From NCBI GenBank assembly GCA_028067895.1, contig JAPTUI010000591.1:1-10604 (forward strand): a stretch of DNA of 10,604 nt, read 5' to 3'. Within the stretch, counting starts at the first letter, position 1; each line of letters starts with the position of its first letter. Positions 1-6,648 of the stretch are shown here, piece by piece. Both the position numbers and the translations under genes were made by a program. This DNA comes from Pseudomonadota bacterium. GTDB lineage: Bacteria; Pseudomonadota; Gammaproteobacteria; Steroidobacterales; Steroidobacteraceae. A model generated the notes under the pieces. That model saw nothing but the letters and a program-made list of their open reading frames with translations. It was not told the origin of the DNA and searched no databases.

Positions 1-818
1 AGGCTCGCGCCGGCGGCGCTGAACAGCCGCGCGGCGGCCGCCTGAGTCAGCCAGCCCGCCACTGCGAGGCGCGGACCGGGCGCGGCGCTCGCCGGCAGGC
101 GCTGTACGGCACCCGCCGCGGCCGTGCGCAGCGCGCGCCAGGTGCGCAGCGATCCGTCGGGATGAATGATGAAACATGCTGCGGCCCCCTGGCGTGCCGC
201 CAGGGCGAACTTGGCACGGGCCAGCGCGTGCCGGCTGACCGTGCCGTCGGAGGCCCCCGGATCCCCGTCGAGCACGATCACGATCTTGCCGCGCACATCG
301 GCGTGCTGGTAGTCGTTCCAGTCGCGCGACGGTGAGTCGATGCCGTAGCCGGCGAACACGATCTGCGCCGCATCGAGATCCACCTGGGCGCGTGCCTGCT
401 GCGTGCCGGCGAGCATGTCGGTGCCGTATGCGAACGACTGGACGCCGCCGGGAGCGCGCACCATGAAGCGGGTGTCGGTGTTCAGCAGCCGAGTCGAGAC
501 GACCGGGACCGGCTGGAGCCAGCGGCCGTGGTCACCGGGCAAGACGCCCATGCGGTGCAGCTCGGTGACCAGATAGTGCGTGGTGAGCACCTCGGAGCGC
601 GTCGCCGGTTTGCGACCGCCGAGGGCCGGGGAGGTCAGCGTGCGCACGGTGCGCAGAAAGGACGGTTCATTGATCTGCGCGGCGAGCGTGATCGCCATCG
701 GGGGTGGGGTGCTCGAGGTGGCCGTCGCGATCAGGCTGGCCTGGGCACCCGGGGGGGCGCGTCCATGGCAGGCAGCAAGTGCCAGCGGCAGCAGCACGGC
801 GGCGAGGAGGTAGCGCAT
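1..818 (-). CDS. M28-family metallopeptidase, exported lipoprotein (N-terminal part; gene runs off the left edge)
   Basis: About 272 residues are visible, read from the ATG at 818 toward base 1 with no stop. The protein opens with a lipoprotein signal: a hydrophobic stretch ending in the lipobox LAAC at residues 14-17, so it is probably anchored to a membrane facing the periplasm. The segment around residues 150-190 contains VFAGYGI, then W-N-DY, then DVRGKIVIVLDGDPG. This is the typical protease-associated (PA) domain inserted in M28 aminopeptidases, followed by the 'KFALAARQGAAACFII' type helix and strand. The zinc-binding catalytic residues of the family lie C-terminal to this and are outside the window, so activity cannot be judged. 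No clear Shine-Dalgarno sequence precedes the ATG. A TATGAT hexamer (minus strand, 844-849) sits at a plausible -10 distance but has no recognisable -35. Two stem-loops separate it from the upstream phosphoesterase gene, so it is probably a separate transcription unit. Confidence 0.85.
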   Translation of the reverse strand, partial: MRYLLAAVLLPLALAACHGRAPPGAQASLIATATSSTPPPMAITLAAQINEPSFLRTVRTLTSPALGGRKPATRSEVLTTHYLVTELHRMGVLPGDHGRWLQPVPVVSTRLLNTDTRFMVRAPGGVQSFAYGTDMLAGTQQARAQVDLDAAQIVFAGYGIDSPSRDWNDYQHADVRGKIVIVLDGDPGASDGTVSRHALARAKFALAARQGAAACFIIHPDGSLRTWRALRTAAAGAVQRLPASAAPGPRLAVAGWLTQAAAARLFSAAGAS

Positions 819-916
819 GGAACCGTCGTTGGGCACGGGCCGGATCATACGGGCGGGGGGACCACGGCGCGGTTACGAATGCTTCATCCGCGCCAGGGGG
901 AGCGTGCCGTGCGCCC

Positions 917-959
917 AAAAGCGACCCAGCGGTCTCGGGCGCTGCGCCCGGAGTCGCTT
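917..959 (-). terminator. Candidate intrinsic terminator downstream of the phosphoesterase gene
   Basis: On the minus strand AAGCGAC (953-959) pairs with GTCGCTT (919-925). An inner stem CGGGCGC/GCGCCCG (936-942 with 944-950) nests between them. The downstream arm runs into four T residues (917-920). It lies about 75 bases past the phosphoesterase stop and ahead of the peptidase start, as expected for a terminator separating co-directional genes. The T tract is short and partly inside the stem, so strength is uncertain. Confidence 0.5.
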
Positions 960-990
960 CCCTGCTCCCAGGCGGGGGCTGGCGCAATGC

Positions 991-1026
991 CGCCGGGGTC
1001 GCGGCGGGTCCACCGCGACCCCGGCG
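991..1026 (-). terminator. Perfect 14-bp stem-loop just past the phosphoesterase stop codon
   Basis: CGCCGGGGTCGCGG (991-1004) and CCGCGACCCCGGCG (1013-1026) are exact reverse complements with an 8-base loop. The structure ends 6 bases from the stop codon at 1033-1035. No T tract follows on either strand, so it may protect the 3' end of the transcript or assist termination together with the second stem-loop at 917-959, rather than act as a classical intrinsic terminator. Confidence 0.45.
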
Positions 1027-1032
1027 CCGGTC

Positions 1033-2565
1033 TCAGCCGAAGCTCGCCTCGCGTGCGCGCTGCGTGAAGTCGAGTCCGTCCAGCAGGTTGTAAGCCCGGG
1101 CATCGCGCGTCTGCAGCGGCTTCAGGCCGAAGCGTGCCTCGATGAAGGCCAGCACCGAGGTGGTATCGGCGATGCGGTGATCGACGTACCCGCGGCGGGC
1201 CCAGGGGCTCACCAGCAGCGCCGGGATGCGTGTGCCGCAGCCATAGGCGTCGGGTCGCGGCGGAGCGACGTGGTCCCAGAATCCGCCGCCCTCGTCGTAG
1301 GTGATGATGACCGCGGTCTTGTCCCAGGCGGGGCCGGCGGCGACGGCACGCAGCAGGCTCATGACCCACGCTTCGCCCCAGCGCGGCGCGGAATCCGCCG
1401 GATGCTCATCGTGCGCGCCAGTGGCCTTGACGAACGAGACACTCGGCAGCGCCCCGCGGCGTGCGTCGGCAAAGAAGTCCTCGCTGTCGCGGATGTGGCC
1501 GGCGCGTACATTGTCGAACCAGCTCGGATAGAACTGGAACGGGTTGTGATGCGGCACGTACAGCCGGCTGGTGTCGACCACCGCCGAACCGCTGTCGCGG
1601 CCGAAGGCGCTTTTCAGTGCCCAGGGCTTCACGGCGTTCCAGCCCTCGTTGTACCAGGCCCAGGAGATGCCGGCGGCATTCAGGCGATCGCCTATGTTCG
1701 GATAGGTCTGTTCCGCCGGCGGCGGACTGAACTTCAGTGCGCGCGGGTCTGCCTCGGTCGGTCCGTTGAGCGGCGGCAGATCGTTGATGAGCACGCCGTG
1801 CGGATCGTACGGCAGATCGAACAGCGGTGGGGTGAAGCTGCCGCGCAGGTTCTCAGGCGCCTGCCGCCAGAGCGCCGAGTGCGCCGCCACCAGGTAGAGC
1901 GCGTTGCAGGTCGAGCCGCCGGACATGGCCTGAAAGAAATGATCAAACAGCACGTACTCGTCGGCGAGCTGATGGTAGTGCGGAATGTCCGCTCGGGTGT
2001 AGTAGCCGAGCACTGCTCCGGAGGGACGCGATTCATCGAGCAGTTGCAAGTCGCGCTCGCCGGCGCGCCGGAAGGGGGCGTGGTGGCGCTTCAGCGCGAG
2101 CGCGACGAACTGGTCCATCGCGCCGTTGTCGACCTGGGCGAACATGCGAAAGAAGTGATGCTCCGGATCCCACGGCAGATTCTCCCCGGGCGGCATGTAG
2201 GGGCCGAGGTGAAAGGGCTGGTTCTCGAACAGCGCGCCGTCGAAACCGAGGATGTTCTGCGGCATCGGCAGGTAGGAATACGGAATGCCAGCGGGATTTT
2301 TCTGCAGGCCGTGAAAGCGCCGGTCCACCGCGCCGTCGCGATCGAGCAGGCCGGTCACGGTCGCCCCGCGCGGATGGCGGTAGGTGCCGAAGTAGTGATC
2401 GAAGCTACGGTTCTCCTGAAACAGCACGATCACGTGCTCGATGCGCCGGCGCAGCCCCGAGAGGTCCGCCCCGCGGGCGGGGGCCCCGAAGCCGGCGAGC
2501 GCCGCGCCACCGGTCAGCGTGAGGGATTTTAAAAATGCTCTGCGCGTCAAAGCCGATTCGATCAT
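1033..2565 (-). CDS. Tat-exported phosphoesterase, phospholipase C / acid phosphatase (AcpA) family
   Basis: This 510-residue protein belongs to the PF04185 phosphoesterase family, which hydrolyses phosphomonoesters or phospholipid head groups outside the cytoplasm. The N-terminus has a textbook twin-arginine signal (TRRAFLKS, residues 7-14, then a hydrophobic Ala/Gly-rich stretch ending near residue 33). Family landmarks are present in order: QENRSFDHYFG at 50-60, whose E51 and N52 are metal/active-site positions; SGGSTCN at 215-221, where the nucleophilic Ser/Thr sits; HDEHP at 385-389; and TYDEGGG at 422-428, with D424/E425 as metal ligands. Length is normal and the reading frame intact. 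GAGGAG (2573-2578) stands 7 bases before the ATG and supports this start. A Pho box lies about 100 bases upstream, suggesting induction by phosphate starvation. The neighbouring RNase T2 fits the same job. Whether the preferred substrate is a phospholipid or a phosphomonoester cannot be told from sequence. Confidence 0.93.
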   Translation of the reverse strand: MIESALTRRAFLKSLTLTGGAALAGFGAPARGADLSGLRRRIEHVIVLFQENRSFDHYFGTYRHPRGATVTGLLDRDGAVDRRFHGLQKNPAGIPYSYLPMPQNILGFDGALFENQPFHLGPYMPPGENLPWDPEHHFFRMFAQVDNGAMDQFVALALKRHHAPFRRAGERDLQLLDESRPSGAVLGYYTRADIPHYHQLADEYVLFDHFFQAMSGGSTCNALYLVAAHSALWRQAPENLRGSFTPPLFDLPYDPHGVLINDLPPLNGPTEADPRALKFSPPPAEQTYPNIGDRLNAAGISWAWYNEGWNAVKPWALKSAFGRDSGSAVVDTSRLYVPHHNPFQFYPSWFDNVRAGHIRDSEDFFADARRGALPSVSFVKATGAHDEHPADSAPRWGEAWVMSLLRAVAAGPAWDKTAVIITYDEGGGFWDHVAPPRPDAYGCGTRIPALLVSPWARRGYVDHRIADTTSVLAFIEARFGLKPLQTRDARAYNLLDGLDFTQRAREASFG

Positions 2566-2662
2566 GCACTCGCTCCTCGGATGCCGGCCGCAGTCGCGGC
2601 CCGGTGCGAGTGTACTGCGCGACGGCCGCGCGCGGACACGCCGGGACCGGCATTTCGCCGCG

Positions 2663-2690
2663 CTGTCATCAAACTGTCACAAAACTGCAA
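2663..2690 (+). promoter_or_regulatory. Pho box (PhoB binding site), two strong heptamers plus a degenerate third
   Basis: The plus strand reads CTGTCAT-CAAA-CTGTCAC (2663-2680). It matches both 7-base half-sites of the E. coli Pho box consensus with the correct 4-base spacer. A third, weaker repeat CTGCAAT begins exactly 11 bases later (2685), continuing the 11-bp PhoB periodicity. The site lies in the 175-base gap upstream of the phosphoesterase gene and about 60 bases past the end of the RNase T2 gene. Its direction is opposite to the phosphoesterase gene, unlike classical E. coli sites that lead straight into the -10 element. Binding is well supported by sequence. The effect on transcription is inferred. 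Confidence 0.72.
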
Positions 2691-2740
2691 TGTCTCGGGC
2701 GATCAGCGGGGGCGTTCCTAACGGCGCCGGGACTCGAGCC

Positions 2741-3487
2741 TCAGGGCCAGTCCGGCACCCGGAAATGCGCCGGACAGTTGTGCTGGGCGATGGGCGCATT
2801 CATCAGCGTGCCGCGCCGCGGGAAGCGCTCGAGCGCATCGGCGTGCAGCGTGATCCACATCTGCGTCAACACGACCTTGCCTCGATGATCGCGCGCGCAG
2901 CGCAACTGCAGTGCGGCACGCTGATCGGTGTCGAAAGCGTGCTGGAATTCGTGCAGGACTTCCGCTCGCGCGACGACGCGGCCGCGTGCGCTCGCGGTGA
3001 GGTAGTGTCCGAAGTTACTTCGGACGACCGCCCGGCGCAGGAGCAGTTCCGTCGTAAAGAACGTGCGGGCGTCGAAGCCGAAGCACTGGACATGCTTGTC
3101 GTATTCGTGGACCAGCAGACTGCGGCGCAGATGTGGCATGACGCGACGCAATTGGGCGAGCAGGACGCCGGGCAGCACCGGGGGTCGTTGGCTCGCATGG
3201 TAGTAGTCGCAACCGCGGCGCCACCATTGCGGCGCACTGATGTGTCGCTCGATCAGCGAGCGAGGGCGCGAGGCCCACAAGCCGTGCAACCCGATGAGCA
3301 CCGTGTGCGGCTGGTCGGCGCGACATCCCGACCAGACACTGCAGAAGCCCGGTTGCCAGGTGAGCGCGAAGGTGTAATGCGCAAACGTTCCGTGTCGTGC
3401 CGGCATCAGCGGTGCGGCCAGGGCGGGTCCGGCGAGCAGCAGCGCGAGCAAGCACAGGAATCTGACGCGCAGGGCAGGGTACGGCAT
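2741..3487 (-). CDS. Exported ribonuclease T2 family protein
   Basis: This 248-residue protein has a Sec signal peptide (hydrophobic core LCLLALLLAG at 11-20, cleavage probably after PALAA near residue 25). Both RNase T2 catalytic segments are present. CAS-1 appears as IGLHGLW at 65-71 with catalytic H68, and CAS-2 as HEYDKH at 127-132 with H127, E128, K131 and H132. Six cysteines (49, 55, 93, 135, 197, 238) fit periplasmic disulfides. Such enzymes, like E. coli RNase I, cleave RNA without base preference through a 2',3'-cyclic phosphate. The length is that of a bacterial T2 enzyme. The ATG at 3487 has AGGA a suitable distance upstream. With the adjacent phosphoesterase and Pho box, a role in harvesting phosphate and nucleosides from external RNA is a reasonable inference. 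No Pho box is seen in front of this gene itself. Confidence 0.93.
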   Translation of the reverse strand: MPYPALRVRFLCLLALLLAGPALAAPLMPARHGTFAHYTFALTWQPGFCSVWSGCRADQPHTVLIGLHGLWASRPRSLIERHISAPQWWRRGCDYYHASQRPPVLPGVLLAQLRRVMPHLRRSLLVHEYDKHVQCFGFDARTFFTTELLLRRAVVRSNFGHYLTASARGRVVARAEVLHEFQHAFDTDQRAALQLRCARDHRGKVVLTQMWITLHADALERFPRRGTLMNAPIAQHNCPAHFRVPDWP

Positions 3488-3514
3488 GGAGTGATTCCTC
3501 GCTCTTCAGCGCCA

Positions 3515-3551
3515 TCGGCCGCTGCGGCCGAGGCGGTCAGGGGCGTGACCG
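3515..3551. promoter_or_regulatory. Paired dyads in the RNase T2 leader, candidate operator and stem-loop
   Basis: Two dyads lie within 65 bases upstream of the RNase T2 start. TCGGCCGC/GCGGCCGA (3515-3522 and 3524-3531) can fold into a short hairpin in the leader RNA. CGGTCA-N6-TGACCG (3534-3539 and 3546-3551) has the look of a dimeric regulator site. A weak -10 like TAGAGT on the minus strand (3556-3561) would place transcription start near the second dyad. No matching -35 is visible, so the promoter assignment is tentative. Confidence 0.35.
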
Positions 3552-3576
3552 CGGCACTCTAATGGCCGGGAAATGA

Positions 3577-3594
3577 CCGGCGCAAGCGCGCCGG
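3577..3594 (-). terminator. Candidate terminator downstream of msrQ
   Basis: CCGGCGC (3577-3583) and GCGCCGG (3588-3594) form a perfect 7-bp GC stem with a 4-base loop, 20 bases beyond the msrQ stop. On the minus strand it is followed by TCATTTC, a modest T-rich run. This would end the sigma-nrsF-msrPQ transcript before the RNase T2 gene. Confidence 0.42.
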
Positions 3595-3614
3595 CGCGGT
3601 TCCGCCGCAGGCCG

Positions 3615-4400
3615 TTACGGGCCGTTGGGTGAAGTGGGGCAGACACCGCCAGCGCCGAGCGCGCGCTCGGTTTGGGCGCGTACGGGGTGGGCCGGTGCCG
3701 TGTGCGGTGCGTGGTGCGTTGGCGCACTGCGCAGGGTGCGCAGCGGCGCCAGTACGGCCCACATTTTCGGACTGCGGATCCAGCGGTAGCCGAACAGCAC
3801 CATGAGAATGCCGGCGTAGACCAGCGGCTCGCGCACGTCGATCTTCTCCTGCCAGTAGAAATGCCACACCCCGAGGATTGCGATCACGTAGGTCAGACGG
3901 TGCAGCCGGCCCCACCGCCGCCCGAGCCGGCGCATCATGCGGTTGGTGGACGTGACCGCGAGCGGGATCAGCAGCAGCAAGGCGGTGAACCCGATGGTGA
4001 TGTAAGGCCGCTTGAAGATGTCCGAGGCCACCATGTGCCAGTCGAGATCGACATCGAGCAGCAAGTACACCGCGAAGTGCAGCAGCACGTAGAAGAACGC
4101 GAACAGCCCGAGCATGCGTCGCAGTCGCACCAGGTTTGGCAGTCGCGCGAGCTGGCGCACCGGGGTGACCATCAGCGTCAGCAGGATCATGTTCAGCGCC
4201 GTCTTGCCGCAGCGCAGCTCGAGGAACTTCACCTGATCGACCCCGGCGCTGAAGCCGAACCAGCCGAACAGCGCGCAGGTCATCCACGCCAGCGGAACGA
4301 GACAGGCGAGAAACACCAGCGGCTTGTAGACGAAGCGGTAGCGCCGCTCGACGGACAGCCCGAGAAAATGAGTCGGGGCGGTAGTGCGAAGGTCGCTCAT
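3615..4400 (-). CDS. msrQ: MsrQ, haem-binding membrane subunit of the periplasmic methionine sulfoxide reductase
   Basis: This 261-residue integral membrane protein (formerly YedZ) belongs to the ferric-reductase-like family and passes electrons from the respiratory chain to MsrP. It has several hydrophobic segments between about 25 and 205. Likely haem ligands are H108 (LLHFAVYL), H167 (GRLHRLTY) and H180 (VWHFYW). The typical KTALN (66-70) and TSTNRMMRRLGRRW (150-163) motifs are also present. The start is the ATG at 4398-4400, 20 bases after the msrP stop. The open frame continues upstream but there overlaps msrP and encodes nothing MsrQ-like. No strong ribosome site is seen, so coupling to msrP translation is plausible. 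The last 40-45 residues, rich in Ala, Pro and His, extend beyond the usual end of the family and look low-complexity. Confidence 0.93.
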   Translation of the reverse strand: MSDLRTTAPTHFLGLSVERRYRFVYKPLVFLACLVPLAWMTCALFGWFGFSAGVDQVKFLELRCGKTALNMILLTLMVTPVRQLARLPNLVRLRRMLGLFAFFYVLLHFAVYLLLDVDLDWHMVASDIFKRPYITIGFTALLLLIPLAVTSTNRMMRRLGRRWGRLHRLTYVIAILGVWHFYWQEKIDVREPLVYAGILMVLFGYRWIRSPKMWAVLAPLRTLRSAPTHHAPHTAPAHPVRAQTERALGAGGVCPTSPNGP

Positions 4401-4420
4401 GGGTGCGTGCGGCTCGGCGT

Positions 4421-5404
4421 TCAGAAGTACTTGTGCAGATTCATGCCCTTGTAGAGGTATGCGACCTCCTGGGCATAACCGTTGAACATCAGTGTCGCCT
4501 GTCGTTCGTGGAACAGAGATGCCCCGATGCGCCGTTCGGAGGCCTGACTCCAGCGCGGATGCGGTACGTGCGGGTTGACGTTGGCGTAGAAGCCGTACTC
4601 GTTGGGCGCGGCCAGGCTCCAGGTAGTCTGGGGTTGCTGCTCGGTGAAGGCGATGCGTACGATGGATTTGATGCTCTTGAAGCCGTATTTCCACGGCACG
4701 ATCAGCCGCAGCGGTGCGCCGTTTTGATTCGGCAAGACCCGCCCGTACAGTCCGACGACCATGAAGGAGAGCGGATTCATCGCCTCATCGATGCGCAGCC
4801 CCTCCTGGTACGGCCACTTCAGAATCGGCACGCGCTGGCCGGGCATCTGGCTCGGGCGATAGAGCGTCTCGAACGTGACGAATTTGGCCCGGGACGTGGG
4901 CTTGAACTGCTTCAGCAGCGCGGCGAGCGGAAAGCCGACCCAGGGAATGACCATCGACCACGCTTCGACGCAACGGAAGCGGTAGATGCGCTCCTCGAGC
5001 GCATAGGGACTGAGGAACTTCTCCAGCGGAAAACTGCCCGTGACTTCCGCCTCGCCGGCCACGGCGAGGTTCCAGGGGCGCGTCTGCAGCTCACCGGCGT
5101 AGCGCGCCGGGTCGGTTTTGCTGGTGCCGAATTCATAGAAGTTGTTGAAGTGGGTGATCTGTTCCCAGGTGTTTGGCGTCTCGTCCTGATCGGGTGCATG
5201 TACCAGGGCGGCTACGGAGTCGGCTGCATCGTAGCGATACTGAAGGGGGGCGCCAGCGGCGGCGGGTACCACCGCCGCGGCGGCGCGGCCGAGCGTCGCA
5301 CCGGCACCGGCGGCGAGTGCGGCGGAGAGAAACGCGCGTCGGTTGAAGTACGTCTCGGGCGGGGTGATTTCCGAAGGCGCGATACGCGGGATGCGGGTGG
5401 TCAT
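4421..5404 (-). CDS. msrP: MsrP, molybdopterin-dependent periplasmic protein-methionine-sulfoxide reductase
   Basis: This 327-residue protein (formerly YedY) reduces methionine sulfoxide in oxidised periplasmic proteins, using a molybdenum cofactor. A Tat signal is evident (NRRAFLSA at 21-28 followed by an Ala/Gly-rich stretch to about 50), as needed for export of a folded cofactor protein. The hallmark block EERIYRFRCVEAWSM spans 137-151, with C145 as the molybdenum-ligating cysteine. Further family blocks include NNFYEFG (87-93), the MNPLSFM region (209-215), VPWKYGFKSIKSIV (236-249), PNEYGFYANVNP (267-278) and PHPRWSQ (281-287). Similarity to E. coli MsrP runs over the whole length. GAAGGA lies about 8 bases before the ATG. 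The gene follows nrsF by 69 bases and precedes msrQ by 20, consistent with one operon under the sigma factor. Confidence 0.96.
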   Translation of the reverse strand: MTTRIPRIAPSEITPPETYFNRRAFLSAALAAGAGATLGRAAAAVVPAAAGAPLQYRYDAADSVAALVHAPDQDETPNTWEQITHFNNFYEFGTSKTDPARYAGELQTRPWNLAVAGEAEVTGSFPLEKFLSPYALEERIYRFRCVEAWSMVIPWVGFPLAALLKQFKPTSRAKFVTFETLYRPSQMPGQRVPILKWPYQEGLRIDEAMNPLSFMVVGLYGRVLPNQNGAPLRLIVPWKYGFKSIKSIVRIAFTEQQPQTTWSLAAPNEYGFYANVNPHVPHPRWSQASERRIGASLFHERQATLMFNGYAQEVAYLYKGMNLHKYF

Positions 5405-5473
5405 GGCGATGATCCTTCAGTCATTACAAAATACCGAATTGAAGTCACGGGGCGCAGACCCTCAGGTAAAGTC

Positions 5474-6115
5474 TCACCAGCGCGCAATGCGTGGCATCAG
5501 CAGCCGCGCCGCGAGCGTGACCAGACCGCAGGCGATCCCGTACCACACCACGATGTACAGCGGATCGTTGAACGGGCAGGCGAACACGAACACGAACGCG
5601 CCCCAGGCGGCGGCCGCCAGTCCGCTGAGCAGCGGCGTGCGGCGCAGGTCGGTCGGCGCGCCGCGCCGGCAGAGCAGCGCCAGTGCCGCGAGCGGCGGCA
5701 GCGAGAGCAGTACGATTTTCGAGGCGCACTGGATGCCGCTGCGCCAGTCGAGGCGCTGCAGCAGGCTCGCAGTTCCCGGCGGCGGGCCGTTCATGACCAG
5801 GCCGTAGGCGAGGCACAGCACGACGATCACACCCAGCCAGCGCAGCGCGTCCTTCGCCGAGTACGCCGGGTCGAGCGAGCGCACGGCGAGAAAGCCGCTC
5901 AGCAGCGAGATCACGCCGAGACTGATCAGCCGCCAGCCCATGGTCGGCTGCGCCGCCATGCGCTCAAGGTCGAGGTGAGCGATGCCGAGGGCGAACAGCA
6001 GCGCCAGTTCGACCGCGGCGATCAGCGCCAACACCAGCAGGTCGGCCCAGAAGCGCCGTGGCCTCACCGGCGTGAGGTCTTCGGTCAGCTCATCGATCAG
6101 GGATTCAAGCTTCAT
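5474..6115 (-). CDS. nrsF: NrsF-type membrane anti-sigma factor (DUF1109 family)
   Basis: This 213-residue protein is predicted to cross the inner membrane about six times (hydrophobic segments near 25-45, 60-78, 92-108, 130-149, 162-180 and 185-206). It has a short cytoplasmic N-terminus (MKLESLIDELTEDLTPVRP) suited to sigma-factor binding. It carries the family's cysteine-containing motifs CASK (C130) and ACPFNDP (C180). From memory these correspond to the two conserved cysteines of Caulobacter NrsF that are needed for stress sensing. The start is set by GGGAGGAG just upstream of the ATG at 6113-6115. A GTG further upstream at 6139 lacks a ribosome site. The gene overlaps the sigma gene's stop by 11 bases, so the two products are probably made in a fixed ratio. 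It would hold the sigma factor inactive until an oxidant or metal modifies it. Confidence 0.9.
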   Translation of the reverse strand: MKLESLIDELTEDLTPVRPRRFWADLLVLALIAAVELALLFALGIAHLDLERMAAQPTMGWRLISLGVISLLSGFLAVRSLDPAYSAKDALRWLGVIVVLCLAYGLVMNGPPPGTASLLQRLDWRSGIQCASKIVLLSLPPLAALALLCRRGAPTDLRRTPLLSGLAAAAWGAFVFVFACPFNDPLYIVVWYGIACGLVTLAARLLMPRIARW

Positions 6116-6635
6116 GGCTCTCCTCCCGCGCCAGTTCACTCAATTGCCGCAGTCCTCTGTGGATGTTCACCTTGACCAGCGCGACCGTCTGGTCGAGTCG
6201 CTCGGCGGTTTCCTTGATGCTCAGGCCCTCGAGTTTCACCAGACGGATGGCATTGGCCTGCGCCGGCTTGATCCGCCCGAGCAAGCGCTCCAGGACGTTC
6301 GCGCTCTGGATCGCCTCGCCGTGATCCCGGACCGCAATGTCCTCGGGGAGCTCCTCGGTGAAGGTGTCCTTCATGGCGCGCAGCCGGTCGATCCACTTGT
6401 AGCGCGCGATCGCTGCCAGCCACGGCCCGAAGGGTTTGGCCGGATCGTACGTATGGCGCTTGGTGTGTACGGCCAGGAGCACCTCCTGGGCCGCATCGTC
6501 GACCATCGAGGCGGGTAGCCGCCGCGCGTAGTACGTGCGCAGCCAGCCGCCGGTCTCGACCAGCAAGCGCCGGTAGGCCGCCGCATCGCCCGCTTGGGCG
6601 GCCAGCATCAGGCCGCGCCAGTGATCGTCCGCCAA
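6105..6635 (-). CDS. sigF: ECF sigma factor paired with NrsF (Caulobacter/Azospira sigma-F type)
   Basis: This 176-residue sigma-70 family protein lacks region 3, as ECF factors do. Region 2 covers about 15-88 (DDAAQEVLLAVHTKRHTYDP at 46-65, then PWLAAIARYKWIDRLR at 71-86). Region 4 covers about 118-170 (ANAIRLVKLEGLSIKETAERL at 127-147, then VKVNIHRGLRQL, the DNA-reading helix). I chose the TTG at 6633-6635 because AGGAGAG sits 6 bases upstream and the protein then begins MADDHWRGLM, a usual ECF opening. A GTG at 6657-6659 would add 8 residues but has no ribosome site. The overlap with nrsF and the nearby msrPQ genes point to a redox, hypochlorite or metal stress regulon. I could not identify a matching ECF promoter upstream of this gene or of msrP. 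Confidence 0.92.
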   Translation of the reverse strand: MADDHWRGLMLAAQAGDAAAYRRLLVETGGWLRTYYARRLPASMVDDAAQEVLLAVHTKRHTYDPAKPFGPWLAAIARYKWIDRLRAMKDTFTEELPEDIAVRDHGEAIQSANVLERLLGRIKPAQANAIRLVKLEGLSIKETAERLDQTVALVKVNIHRGLRQLSELAREESHEA

Positions 6636-6641
6636 ACGATG

Positions 6642-6648
6642 CTCTCCT
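6642..6648 (-). promoter_or_regulatory. Ribosome binding site that decides the sigma-factor start
   Basis: The minus strand reads AGGAGAG here, 6 bases before a TTG codon and inside the longer reading frame that begins at GTG 6659. The strong complementarity to 16S rRNA and the good spacing favour the rarer TTG start. Confidence 0.6.

Noticed and set aside
844..876. GTAACC (minus strand, 871-876) plus TATGAT as a sigma-F or sigma-70 promoter for the M28 gene
   Set aside because: Spacing from GTAACC to any CGTA/CGAA-like element does not fit an ECF promoter, and TATGAT has no -35 partner.
817..2532. 571-codon plus-strand open frame
   Set aside because: It lies antisense to the well-supported phosphoesterase gene, has no family-like motifs, and is the kind of long shadow frame common in GC-rich coding DNA.
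4401..4694. N-terminal extension of the msrQ frame by 98 codons
   Set aside because: The extra part is an out-of-frame reading of msrP. MsrQ similarity begins at the ATG at 4400.
4403..6175. 590-codon plus-strand open frame
   Set aside because: It is antisense to msrP and nrsF. The translation is Arg/Gln/Glu/His-rich low-complexity sequence without recognisable domains.
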